Notes under the pieces: model-generated | The model's database searches: none | Told to the model about the DNA's origin: nothing | What the model saw: only the letters and a program-made list of their open reading frames with translations | Assembly (NCBI GenBank): GCA_007130045.1 | Contig: SLTG01000040.1 | Location: 1-35,890 of the forward strand | Reading direction: 5' to 3' | From: Opitutales bacterium | GTDB taxonomy: Bacteria; Verrucomicrobiota; Verrucomicrobiia; Opitutales; T3Sed10-336 | Length of the DNA: 35,890 nucleotides | Shown: piece by piece, positions 27,744 to 34,945 of the stretch | Layout: every line of letters starts with the position of its first letter | Numbering within the stretch: position 1 is the first letter of the stretch | Program-made: the position numbers and the translations under genes

Positions 27744-28958
27744 ATGAAGATCCTCGTCGCCAACCTCGGTTCGACTTCTCTAAAGTACCGCCTCTTCGAA
27801 TTCGAAGGAGAGCGGACGGAGTTGTTGCATCGCGGCGGCTTTGAACGGGTCAGCGATTACGCGAGCGCGATCGACGACTGCCTGAAAGACCTGGGGGAAG
27901 CGGGCGTGCTAGTGAGCGAGGAAGATCTGGCGGCCGTAGCCTTTAAGACCATTATGGCGAAAGACCGCAGCGGCTGCGTTCTCGTGGACGACGATGTGCT
28001 CGCTGCGATGGAGGCCTGCAATTACATCGCACCGGCCCACAATCCGCCTTACGTGGAGGGCATCCGGATTTTCTCGCGCAAGATGCCAGGCACTCCGATG
28101 ATCGCGCTCTTCGAGACCGCGTTCTACCAGTGGATCCCTGAAGCCACGCGCCGCTACGCGGTGCCGGAAGACTGGTACGAACTCGGCGTGCGGCGATTCG
28201 GTTTCCACGGGGCCAGCCACAAGTTTATCGCGGAGCGTTCCGCCGAACTCCTCGAAAGGCTGGACGTCGCGGAGCGGGCCAAGTCCCTCTACTCCGGCAA
28301 CGGCCCGGCGCCGCCTCCATCAGGGGCGCCGCCTCTGCGCGTAATCTCCTGCCACCTCGGCGGCAGTTCGTCGGTCACGGGCCTCCTCGACGGCGTGGCG
28401 ATCGGCAACAGTTTCGGCACGAGCCCGCAATCCGGTCTCCCGCAAAACAATCGCAGCGGCGACCTAGATCCTTTCGCGCTTCTCCACGTCATGCGAGAGA
28501 AGAATCTCTCGGTCGAAGAAGCCGAACGCGTCCTCAGCACGGAGTCCGGTCTCAATGCGCTCTCGGGAGGTTACAACGACCTGCGCGACATCAAGGAAAA
28601 GGCCGACGCCGGCGACGCCTGCGCCGCAACGGCGATCGACGTGTACATCGCCCAGATCCGGCACTGGATCGGCGCGTTTCACCTTTCCCTCAATGGGATC
28701 GACGCCCTGGTGTTCACCGCAGGCATCGGAGAGAACAATCCATGGCTGCGCGAAAAGGTATGCGCCGGTCTCGACCAGCTCGGCATCGCCCTCGACCCGC
28801 CGGCCAACGAGGCCGCAATCGCGACTGAAAAAGTAATCAGCACCGGCGATTCACGCGTCACGGTAATCGTCATCCCGACAAACGAGGAAGCCGTCGTCGC
28901 GCGCGAAGCCCGGCGCCTTCTGGTCCGCGAAAACCTGCCCGCCGGCCGGAAAAACTGA
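27744..28958 (+). CDS. ackA: Acetate kinase-family acyl kinase of the microcompartment locus
   Basis: A 404-residue ASKHA-fold kinase that would convert acyl-phosphate plus ADP to carboxylate plus ATP, in this locus probably lactyl-phosphate to lactate. Retained active-site residues, with Methanosarcina AckA equivalents: N7 (N7), H99 in HNPPYVEGI (H123), H155 in RFGFHGASH (H180), H204 in CHLGG (H208), R237 in NNRSGDLDP (R241) and E381 in PTNEE (E384). Two are changed: the R91 position is K68 (AFKTIM) and the D148 position is E124 (FETAFYQ). HLGGSSS replaces HLGNGAS, and a Pro-rich loop (186-197) is inserted. No encapsulation peptide is seen at either end. ATG 27744 starts the conserved MKILVANLGS. 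Confidence 0.88.
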   Translation: MKILVANLGSTSLKYRLFEFEGERTELLHRGGFERVSDYASAIDDCLKDLGEAGVLVSEEDLAAVAFKTIMAKDRSGCVLVDDDVLAAMEACNYIAPAHNPPYVEGIRIFSRKMPGTPMIALFETAFYQWIPEATRRYAVPEDWYELGVRRFGFHGASHKFIAERSAELLERLDVAERAKSLYSGNGPAPPPSGAPPLRVISCHLGGSSSVTGLLDGVAIGNSFGTSPQSGLPQNNRSGDLDPFALLHVMREKNLSVEEAERVLSTESGLNALSGGYNDLRDIKEKADAGDACAATAIDVYIAQIRHWIGAFHLSLNGIDALVFTAGIGENNPWLREKVCAGLDQLGIALDPPANEAAIATEKVISTGDSRVTVIVIPTNEEAVVAREARRLLVRENLPAGRKN

Positions 28959-29033
28959 CGCTCCCAATTTAACATGGTTAAGAAAACCACCAGGAAAAAA
29001 ACCGTAACTCAGACTCAGAACAAAGGAAGTTCC

Positions 29034-29324
29034 ATGTCACAGCAAGCAATAGGTATGTTGGAAACGCGCGGCCTCGTCGCCCTCATCGAGGGTACGGACG
29101 CCATGCTTAAGGCGGCCAATGTCGAACTGGCCGGCCCGATGAAACAGGTCGGCAGCGCCCTGGTCACCGCAACCGTTATCGGCGACGTCGCCGCGGTCAA
29201 AGCGGCCACGGACGCCGGCGTCCAGGCGGCCAAGGCAGTCGGCGGCGACGTCATCAGCGTGCATGTCATCGCTCGTCCTCACGACGATGTCTCTCGAATC
29301 CTGCCAAAGAAATCCTCGAAATAA
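29034..29324 (+). CDS. BMC-H shell hexamer protein, copy 3
   Basis: A 96-residue BMC-H protein with K26 (LKAANV), [13 protein letters not shown] and VIARPH. The loop before the pore is one residue longer than in copies 1 and 2 (AGPMKQ), and the pore reads VGSA (39-42). The tail ends in a lysine-rich PKKSSK. ATG 29034 has a good ribosome binding site (AAAGGAAG, 29022-29029). The frame is also open back to an ATG at 28974 without one, which would add a basic 20-residue N-terminus (KKTTRKK); this is less likely. It lies 6 bp before the first BMC-P gene. Confidence 0.93.
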   Translation: MSQQAIGMLETRGLVALIEGTDAMLKAANVELAGPMKQVGSALVTATVIGDVAAVKAATDAGVQAAKAVGGDVISVHVIARPHDDVSRILPKKSSK

Positions 29325-29330
29325 ACGATC

Positions 29331-29648
29331 ATGTTCCTTGCGAAGGTGGAAGGATCCGTCGTTTCAACGAAGAAGGACCCGACGATGCACGGTCGCCGGC
29401 TTCTTCTACTGCGTCCTCAACTGGTGGATGAAGAGGACCCCTCGCGCTTCCGCCCGGGCTTGAACACAATTGTCGCCGTCGACATCATCGGCGCGGGCGA
29501 GGACGAGATGGTCCTGTTTTCACAGGGCAGCTCCGCCCGCCTGGCCGCAAACCTGAAGGACTGTCCCGTGGACGCCGTGGTCATCGGCATCGTGGATACG
29601 GTCGATGTATTCGGGAAGAAGATATTCAGCGCGAGCAATACTAAATGA
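29331..29648 (+). CDS. BMC-P (EutN/CcmL) shell pentamer protein, copy 1
   Basis: A 105-residue EutN/CcmL-type protein forming pentamers that cap the shell vertices. Landmarks: the N-terminal LAKVEGSVVST strand, MHGRRLLLLRPQLVDEE, VAVDIIGAGEDEMVLFSQGSSAR and AVVIGIVDTVDVF near the end. The GAGxxxxVLxxxGxxAR core is the family hallmark. It overlaps the aldehyde dehydrogenase start by 4 bp (ATGA), suggesting translational coupling. Confidence 0.95.
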   Translation: MFLAKVEGSVVSTKKDPTMHGRRLLLLRPQLVDEEDPSRFRPGLNTIVAVDIIGAGEDEMVLFSQGSSARLAANLKDCPVDAVVIGIVDTVDVFGKKIFSASNTK

Positions 29649-31144
29649 ACATGAACGAACAACAGGTCCAGGACATCGTCGCGGAAGTTCTCCGGAAGCT
29701 CGGGAAGGTTTCCTCCGCGCCCGCCGATTCAGGCGGCCGCGCGCCGGCGAATAACCCCGGGAACCCGCCGGCGCCCGCGCATCCCCGTCCCCGCCCGGCA
29801 CCCTCTTCGGGCGGACGCCGTTTCGGAATCTTCAACGACGTCCCGGCGGCGTGTCGCGCGGCTCACGACGCCTTCATTCAGCTCGGAGACAAGGGGCTCG
29901 AGGGACGGCGGAAAGTCATCGACATCGTCAAGAGCATGGCCGAAGACAACGCCGAACGCTGGGGTCGCGACGAACTCGAGGAAACGAAGATCGGAAGGCT
30001 CGATCACAAGATCGAGAAGCTGCAAATCCTCAAACTCGTGCCCGGCGTCGAGTTCATTCATCCCTTTGGAATGAGTGGCGACAACGGGATTACGATGGAA
30101 GAGTACACGCCGTTCGGACTTGTCGGCTCCGTCACCCCGGCAACGCACTCCGTCCCGACGATGAGCGGGAACATCATCAATATGGTGGCAGCCGGCAACT
30201 CGTGCATCTTCAATCCCCACCCCGGCGCCGCCCGCTGCGCCGCAGCGTCCGCCCGCGCCTACAACGAGGCCATCCACCGCGAACTGGGCATCGAGAATCT
30301 TATCTGCGTTATCGAAACGCCGACCTTGGAATCCTTTGACGCCATTTGCGCCGACGAACACGTCCGGCTCCTGTGCATCACCGGTGGCCCGGCCGTCGTC
30401 AAGGCGGCGATGAAAACCGGCAAACGCGCGATCTGCGCCGGTCCCGGCAATCCTCCCGTGGTCGTCACCTGCTGCGCCGACCACCGTAAAGCCGCCCAAT
30501 CGATTATCCAGGGCGGGGCCTACGACAACAACCTGCTCTGCATCGGGGAAAAGCAGGTCTTCGTCGTGGACCGCGTCGCCGACGAACTCATCGGCCACCT
30601 GGAACGCGAAGGCGCGGCCCGGTTGAAAACCGCCCAGATCGACAAACTCAAACAGGAAGCCTTCATTTGGCACCAGGACAACGGGAGTTCGCACGCGGCC
30701 ATCAACAAGGATCTTGTCGGAAGGGACGCGACCCTTCTTGCCGAACGAGCCGGCGCCACAGTCCCGTCCGGCACTCAGCTTCTCTTTGGGGAAACGGCCG
30801 CCGACGATGTTTTCGTCGAAGAGGAACAGATGATGCCATTTGTCCCGATTGTTCGAGTCCGGGACGTTCAGGAGGCGATTCAGCGCGCAAAAGAATCCGA
30901 GCACAATTATAGACACACCGCCATCATTCACACCCGCAACGTCGATCACATGACCGCCATGGCACGGGCGCTCGACACCAGCCTCTTCGTGAAAAACGGC
31001 CCCTGCATGGCCGGCCTCGGCCTCGGCGGCGAAGGCTACCTCAGCTATTCAATCGCCACGCCGACCGGCGAAGGTGTCACCAATCCCAGGACGTTCACGC
31101 GCACCCGCCGCTGCGTCATGGTCGATAACCTGAAGATTTACTGA
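29645..31144 (+). CDS. CoA-acylating aldehyde dehydrogenase of the microcompartment (PduP/EutE-like)
   Basis: A 499-residue enzyme that oxidises an aldehyde to acyl-CoA with NAD+, here probably lactaldehyde to lactyl-CoA. Residues 4-20 (NEQQVQDIVAEVLRKLG) form an amphipathic encapsulation helix. A Pro/Ala/Gly-rich linker (about 24-57) leads to the ALDH domain. The catalytic cysteine is C299 in YDNNLLCIGEKQ. The segment PATHSVPTMSGNIINMVAAGN (about 165-185) and the absence of the usual catalytic Glu loop fit CoA-acylating rather than hydrolytic ALDHs. The gene sits between pentamer genes in a run with 4-bp overlaps or gaps of 2-4 bp, so stoichiometric co-expression with the shell is likely. 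Confidence 0.93.
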   Translation: MNMNEQQVQDIVAEVLRKLGKVSSAPADSGGRAPANNPGNPPAPAHPRPRPAPSSGGRRFGIFNDVPAACRAAHDAFIQLGDKGLEGRRKVIDIVKSMAEDNAERWGRDELEETKIGRLDHKIEKLQILKLVPGVEFIHPFGMSGDNGITMEEYTPFGLVGSVTPATHSVPTMSGNIINMVAAGNSCIFNPHPGAARCAAASARAYNEAIHRELGIENLICVIETPTLESFDAICADEHVRLLCITGGPAVVKAAMKTGKRAICAGPGNPPVVVTCCADHRKAAQSIIQGGAYDNNLLCIGEKQVFVVDRVADELIGHLEREGAARLKTAQIDKLKQEAFIWHQDNGSSHAAINKDLVGRDATLLAERAGATVPSGTQLLFGETAADDVFVEEEQMMPFVPIVRVRDVQEAIQRAKESEHNYRHTAIIHTRNVDHMTAMARALDTSLFVKNGPCMAGLGLGGEGYLSYSIATPTGEGVTNPRTFTRTRRCVMVDNLKIY

Positions 31145-31148
31145 TACC

Positions 31149-31442
31149 ATGCAACTCGCGCGCGTCGAAGGCAACATCACCTCCACCGTCAAGCATCCCA
31201 GCTTCAACGGATGGCGACTGCTGATATGCCAGCCGGTCGACTCGGAAGGAACCGCTTCCGGATCCCCGGTGGTCGCGATCGATCCCTACGGCGCCGGCCT
31301 TCACGAATCGGTCATCGTCTCGACCGACGGCAAAGCCGCCCGGCGCGCGATCAACGACAACAAAAGCCCCGTGCGCCACATGGTCGTCGGAATTGTTGAC
31401 CGCAAGGAAGCGCCGGCAAAACCTTTGAGAAAGACAGCCTGA
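31149..31442 (+). CDS. BMC-P (EutN/CcmL) shell pentamer protein, copy 2
   Basis: A 97-residue EutN/CcmL-type vertex protein: LARVEGNITSTVKHPSFNG, WRLLICQPVD, VAIDPYGAGLHESVIVSTDG and HMVVGIVDR. It has the shared core of the first copy but a shorter middle loop. It starts 4 bp after the aldehyde dehydrogenase stop and ends 2 bp before copy 3. Confidence 0.94.
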   Translation: MQLARVEGNITSTVKHPSFNGWRLLICQPVDSEGTASGSPVVAIDPYGAGLHESVIVSTDGKAARRAINDNKSPVRHMVVGIVDRKEAPAKPLRKTA

Positions 31443-31444
31443 CC

Positions 31445-31750
31445 ATGCGTCTCGGAAAAGTCATCGGCCGCGTCACTCTCGGAAAGACCGCTCCCGAATT
31501 CGATGGAGCGCGTTGGCTGGTGGTCACTCCATACAACCGCGGGTACTTTCCGGACAGCCCCTACCCGGACGACGGCCGGCTCAGTTCGGATCCAAGCGTG
31601 GTCGTTTACGACAACCTCGGCGCGGGCGTCGGCGACACCGTCGGATTCATCGAAGGACGGGAAGCCGCCTCTCCCTTTTCGGAACGCATGGCCATCGACG
31701 CCATCAGCGGCGTGCTGGTCGACAAAATCAATTACCATCCTTTACCATGA
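31445..31750 (+). CDS. BMC-P (EutN/CcmL) shell pentamer protein, copy 3
   Basis: A 101-residue EutN/CcmL-type vertex protein: LGKVIGRVTLGKTAPEFDG, RWLVVTPYNRGYF, VVVYDNLGAGVGDTVGFIEG and ISGVLVDKIN. It is the most divergent of the three, with Tyr in place of Asp before the GAG core (VVYDNLGAG) and an acidic proline-rich loop (PDSPYPDDG). It overlaps the aldolase start by 4 bp (ATGA). Confidence 0.93.
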   Translation: MRLGKVIGRVTLGKTAPEFDGARWLVVTPYNRGYFPDSPYPDDGRLSSDPSVVVYDNLGAGVGDTVGFIEGREAASPFSERMAIDAISGVLVDKINYHPLP

Positions 31751-32820
31751 GAAGAGTCATCACCGAGAAAGAGATTAAGGAAATGTTGAGCCGGGGAGAG
31801 GATCCCGGTTCCATACCCGCCGACGCGCTTTTGACGCCTTCGGCCCGCGATCTCCTCAGCGGCAACGGAACGGCGGGCCCGCGCGCGCCTCAGTCAAACG
31901 CCGCCCCATCCGAGCCTCACATTCCCGATTACGAGTACAGATGGACGCCCGGATCCGACCCGAAGTCACCGGAAGAGATCCAGCGGTTTTTTAACTCTCC
32001 GGAAATCGCCCAGATAAAAAAGCGAATGTGCGATATCGGACGGCGTATCTGGGAAAAGGATTATGTGGACGGCAACGGAGGCAATCTCACCGTTCGCGTC
32101 GGAGACAATCTCATTCTCTGCACGCCGACTCTGATATCCAAAGGTTTCATGAAGCCCGCGGACATCTGCATGGTCGATCTGGACGGCAACCAGCTCGCCG
32201 GGACGCTCAAGCGCACCAGCGAGGTGAACACGCACCTGGGCATCATGAAGCGGCAGCCCAAGGCCAAGTCCTGCGTTCATGCCCACCCGCCGCACGCAAC
32301 CGCCTTTGCCGTCGCCTCGGTCAAACCGCCCACCTGCATGATCCCCGAAGCCGAAGTCTTTCTCGGGGAAATCGGTCTCGCGCCCTACGAAACGCCGGGC
32401 ACTCCCGAAAACGCGCGGGTGGTCGGCGAAATGGGCGTGGATCACCAGGCTATCATCATGGAGAACCACGGGGTCATCACCTGGGGCAAGGACATCGAAG
32501 ACGCCTACTGGAAGATGGAAAATACCGATGCCTACTGCAAGACGATCTGGGTAGCCTCCCAGCTCGGAAAAGGACTGAAGACATTCGGCCCCGAGAAACT
32601 GCAGGACCTCATCGAGATTCGCAAAAGTCTGGGAATGGAGGACAGACGCGCGGAGTTGAGGGAATGCGAGCTGTGCGACAACGGCGAATTCAGACCCGGC
32701 GTTACCTGCGCGGTTCCCGACAGGATCGACCGCCATACCGAAGGCGACCCGGAGGCGGAGGACATGGTCCGCGCCGTGACCGACCTGATCGAAAAGGAAC
32801 TTCGTCGAAACGGTGGATAA
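31747..32820 (+). CDS. Class II aldolase (fuculose/rhamnulose-1-phosphate type) with N-terminal targeting peptide
   Basis: A 357-residue zinc aldolase that would cleave a deoxy-ketose 1-phosphate into DHAP and lactaldehyde, the first step of the microcompartment pathway. The core spans about 85-285. Zinc ligands are H178 and H180 (CVHAHPPHA) and H241 (MENHGVIT), and the catalytic acid/base is E159 in RTSEVNTH. The usual family length is near 215 residues; the surplus is an N-terminal arm (1-80) and a C-terminal extension (about 290-357) with CELC at 307-310. The arm begins with an amphipathic helix (RRVITEKEIKEMLSRG) and then IPADALLTPSARDLL, which resembles the N-terminus of EutT. The exact sugar cannot be told. 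Last gene of the tight operon run. Confidence 0.9.
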   Translation: MRRVITEKEIKEMLSRGEDPGSIPADALLTPSARDLLSGNGTAGPRAPQSNAAPSEPHIPDYEYRWTPGSDPKSPEEIQRFFNSPEIAQIKKRMCDIGRRIWEKDYVDGNGGNLTVRVGDNLILCTPTLISKGFMKPADICMVDLDGNQLAGTLKRTSEVNTHLGIMKRQPKAKSCVHAHPPHATAFAVASVKPPTCMIPEAEVFLGEIGLAPYETPGTPENARVVGEMGVDHQAIIMENHGVITWGKDIEDAYWKMENTDAYCKTIWVASQLGKGLKTFGPEKLQDLIEIRKSLGMEDRRAELRECELCDNGEFRPGVTCAVPDRIDRHTEGDPEAEDMVRAVTDLIEKELRRNGG

Positions 32821-32865
32821 GCTGAACCGGATCGCGCTGAATGCCGATAATGTAAACGGAGGGGT

Positions 32866-32897
32866 TGATTTTGGATCTTGGATCGCTGATTTTGGAT
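32866..32897. repeat. Direct repeat TGATTTTGGAT, 21-bp period
   Basis: TGATTTTGGAT occurs at 32866-32876 and again at 32887-32897, two helical turns apart, in the 231-bp gap between aldolase and dehydrogenase. A close variant (AGATTTTGGGAT) lies at 26211-26222 before the BMC operon. It could be a shared operator, or low-complexity repeat of the kind scattered in such genomes. The rest of the gap shows no gene. Confidence 0.4.
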
Positions 32898-33051
32898 TTT
32901 CGAGTGGCCCGCTTCGCGTGCTGTGGAAATCCAGGGCAATGAGCGGAACAGCGTCCATCTGTCATTGCGCCAAGGGCAGGACTTCATTTCGCAATCCAAA
33001 ACAAGAACTCGCCAACTTTTTAACGACAAAAAAACCGGAACTAAGCAGACC

Positions 33052-33978
33052 ATGAAAACAACCATCATCGGAGGAGGAGGCCGAGTAGGCTCCTGTGCGG
33101 CATTCGCCCTGCAGTGCGGCGGCGGCGTATCGGAAATTCAATTACTCGATGCCAATCAAGAGATGGCCGAGGGCGAGGCGCTCGACCTCCTCCATGGCAG
33201 CGCGTTTTCCACGGACCAGCGGATCTATGCGGGAGACTACGACCGCGCAAGGGACAGCGATATTTTCGTCATCACGGCCGGTCTGAGAAGAAAGCCGGAC
33301 GAATCGCGACTCGACCTCATCAACCGCAACGTTTCACTCTTCAACCAGATCCTCGACAGCATGCTCGGCTCCGGGATGAAGAAAGACGCGATCGTTTTCG
33401 TGGTCTCGAACCCGGTGGACATTCTCACGCAGATCGCAACCGAGCGTCTCGGCCTTCCCTGGCAGCAGGTGCTGGGCCTGGGAACCCAGCTCGACACGTC
33501 CCGGTTCTGTTCGTTTATCGCCGAGGAACTCCATCTCGCCCCGACCCAGATCCGTGCGCTCATCCTCGGAGAACACGGCGACTCCATGGTCCCGATCTGG
33601 TCCAGCGCCGCGGTCAACGGGCTTCCGCTCGAAGGACTCCCGGAATTCACCCCCAATTTCCAGAACCAGGTCTTCGCCCGCACGCGCGGCAGCGGAGCCG
33701 AAGTGATCAAAAAGAAGGGCGGCGCCGGCTGGGCGGTGGGCATCACCATTCGCGACACAATCAACGCCATCGCCCTCGACCAGAAGCGCCTCCAGCCCGT
33801 CTCCTCCCTCCAGCACGGCGCCTACGGCATCCGGGACGTCTGCCTTAGCGTTCCAACCGTGGTCGGGCGCCAGGGCGTACTCGACCAGGTCGAAATCACA
33901 CTCTGGCCCAAGGAACAACTTGGCCTCCAGAACTCCGCCAAGGCCCTCAAGGAAACCCTCCAAAAGGTTCGGCAATAG
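33052..33978 (+). CDS. mdh: Malate/lactate dehydrogenase family oxidoreductase
   Basis: A 308-residue NAD-dependent 2-hydroxyacid dehydrogenase. The Rossmann motif is IIGGGGRVGS (5-14), and D33 after the second strand selects NAD. Catalytic residues: R86 (R109 of LDH), D148 with R151, and H175 in GEHGDS. The specificity position (Gln102 in LDH) is R80 in AGLRRKP, which by established LDH/MDH knowledge points to malate/oxaloacetate rather than lactate/pyruvate. Members of this family in PVM microcompartment loci have been proposed to be lactate dehydrogenases. No encapsulation peptide is evident. The 231-bp gap before it suggests its own promoter. The frame is open upstream to 32923 but homology starts at ATG 33052. 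Confidence 0.9.
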   Translation: MKTTIIGGGGRVGSCAAFALQCGGGVSEIQLLDANQEMAEGEALDLLHGSAFSTDQRIYAGDYDRARDSDIFVITAGLRRKPDESRLDLINRNVSLFNQILDSMLGSGMKKDAIVFVVSNPVDILTQIATERLGLPWQQVLGLGTQLDTSRFCSFIAEELHLAPTQIRALILGEHGDSMVPIWSSAAVNGLPLEGLPEFTPNFQNQVFARTRGSGAEVIKKKGGAGWAVGITIRDTINAIALDQKRLQPVSSLQHGAYGIRDVCLSVPTVVGRQGVLDQVEITLWPKEQLGLQNSAKALKETLQKVRQ

Positions 33979-34189
33979 GAAAACGATCACCCTTCTCGAG
34001 ACGGATTCGCTGTTGCAGCCGGACGGTGACGGTCTCTTCCCTTAGCGTTGGTTTTTCTCGGTTTCGGCTTTCGGGCGAGAATCCTGGCGGGTCGAAGTCG
34101 TTGTGCGTCTTCAAACCCGCCGTAGCTGTAGCTATTCAGGAAAACCCGACAAGAAAACAGGGGATTCCTTCTCTCACGTCTCCGGTGAG

Positions 34190-34207
34190 GATCTGAACAT
34201 TCAGATC
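34190..34207. other. Hairpin downstream of the pseudopilin gene
   Basis: GATCTGAA-CA-TTCAGATC is an inverted repeat with 8-bp arms, starting 27 bp past the pseudopilin stop on the minus strand. No T-run follows, so it may be an RNA 3'-end stabiliser or chance, not a proven terminator. The rest of 33979-34234 holds nothing recognisable. Confidence 0.35.
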
Positions 34208-34234
34208 CAGCTCAAGAATCCTGCCGCCGGCCGA

Positions 34235-34945
34235 CTATCTAAATCCGTCCCAAAAGATGTCCGTTTCGTCTTCCGGCATCATCCCTTCAGCGAACCGCTT
34301 AACATGTCCGTCGAAAAATACGACATTAGCGGATCCGGAATGCACGTAGTCCAACCTTTCGTGGTTCACCGAATTCCTCCAGTGGTTAGCCGACGAAGCC
34401 CAACCGCCCTCCAGCATAAACACTGTTGAAGCAGGGGAAGTTAAGTTGCTGAATTTGGCATGACTCAAGACAACGGTAGTAGAGGGGCTTCCGCCATGAG
34501 TGAGATGGTTCAGTGCATAGGTGTAAGCGGCTCGGCCCTGTACGGCTTCGCGTCCATGCTCGTTGTAGGCCGTCGGGCAGACGAAGAAGCTGTCGAGCCC
34601 AAGTTCCCCCAATGAATAGGGGGCGCCGGGCTGCGAAGGGTAGTCCAATCCATAAGGGATGAAATTCTGGTGCCAATAGTAAGTGTTCTGAAAACCGGTC
34701 TCGCGCCCCGCGTCGATGCGAACAGGAGGTATTTCGTCGTTGAAGTCATTTATCCAAAGGTGAAGCGTGTTGCCGGCCTGCCGCAAATTCGAAGCGCACT
34801 GAGCGGCACGACTACTCTCGCGCACCTGGGTGACAACCGGAATCAGGATAGCCGCGAGAATACCAATGATCGCAATAACTGTCAAAAGTTCGATCAGCGT
34901 GAAACCACGCGAATGAGATAAATAAGCAACTGGTTTGGACTTCAT
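34235..34945 (-). CDS. Type II secretion/type IV prepilin-like protein with H-X9-DG motif
   Basis: A 236-residue protein with a class III prepilin leader. Cleavage is expected between G14 and F15 in RGFTLIELLTVIAIIGILAA, E19 is the conserved +5 glutamate, and the hydrophobic helix spans about 15-38. The C-terminal part contains H202 followed nine residues later by D212-G213 (the H-X9-DG motif), a family seen in many copies in Planctomycetota, Verrucomicrobiota and Lentisphaerota. Cys50 and Cys123 could form a disulfide. Such proteins are thought to be pseudopilins; the function of this one is unknown. It stands alone, with no secretion genes in the window. Confidence 0.9.
   Translation of the reverse strand: MKSKPVAYLSHSRGFTLIELLTVIAIIGILAAILIPVVTQVRESSRAAQCASNLRQAGNTLHLWINDFNDEIPPVRIDAGRETGFQNTYYWHQNFIPYGLDYPSQPGAPYSLGELGLDSFFVCPTAYNEHGREAVQGRAAYTYALNHLTHGGSPSTTVVLSHAKFSNLTSPASTVFMLEGGWASSANHWRNSVNHERLDYVHSGSANVVFFDGHVKRFAEGMMPEDETDIFWDGFR

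Noticed and set aside
27670-27747. 25-codon frame with TTG start whose stop overlaps the kinase start
   Set aside because: It has no ribosome binding site at the right distance and no protein-like features; the AAAGGAGG upstream is 32 bp away.
25384-33978. Claim that the microcompartment is a wholly new system
   Set aside because: Gene content matches the known PVM type from Planctomycetes and Verrucomicrobia; only details of individual proteins and regulation look new.
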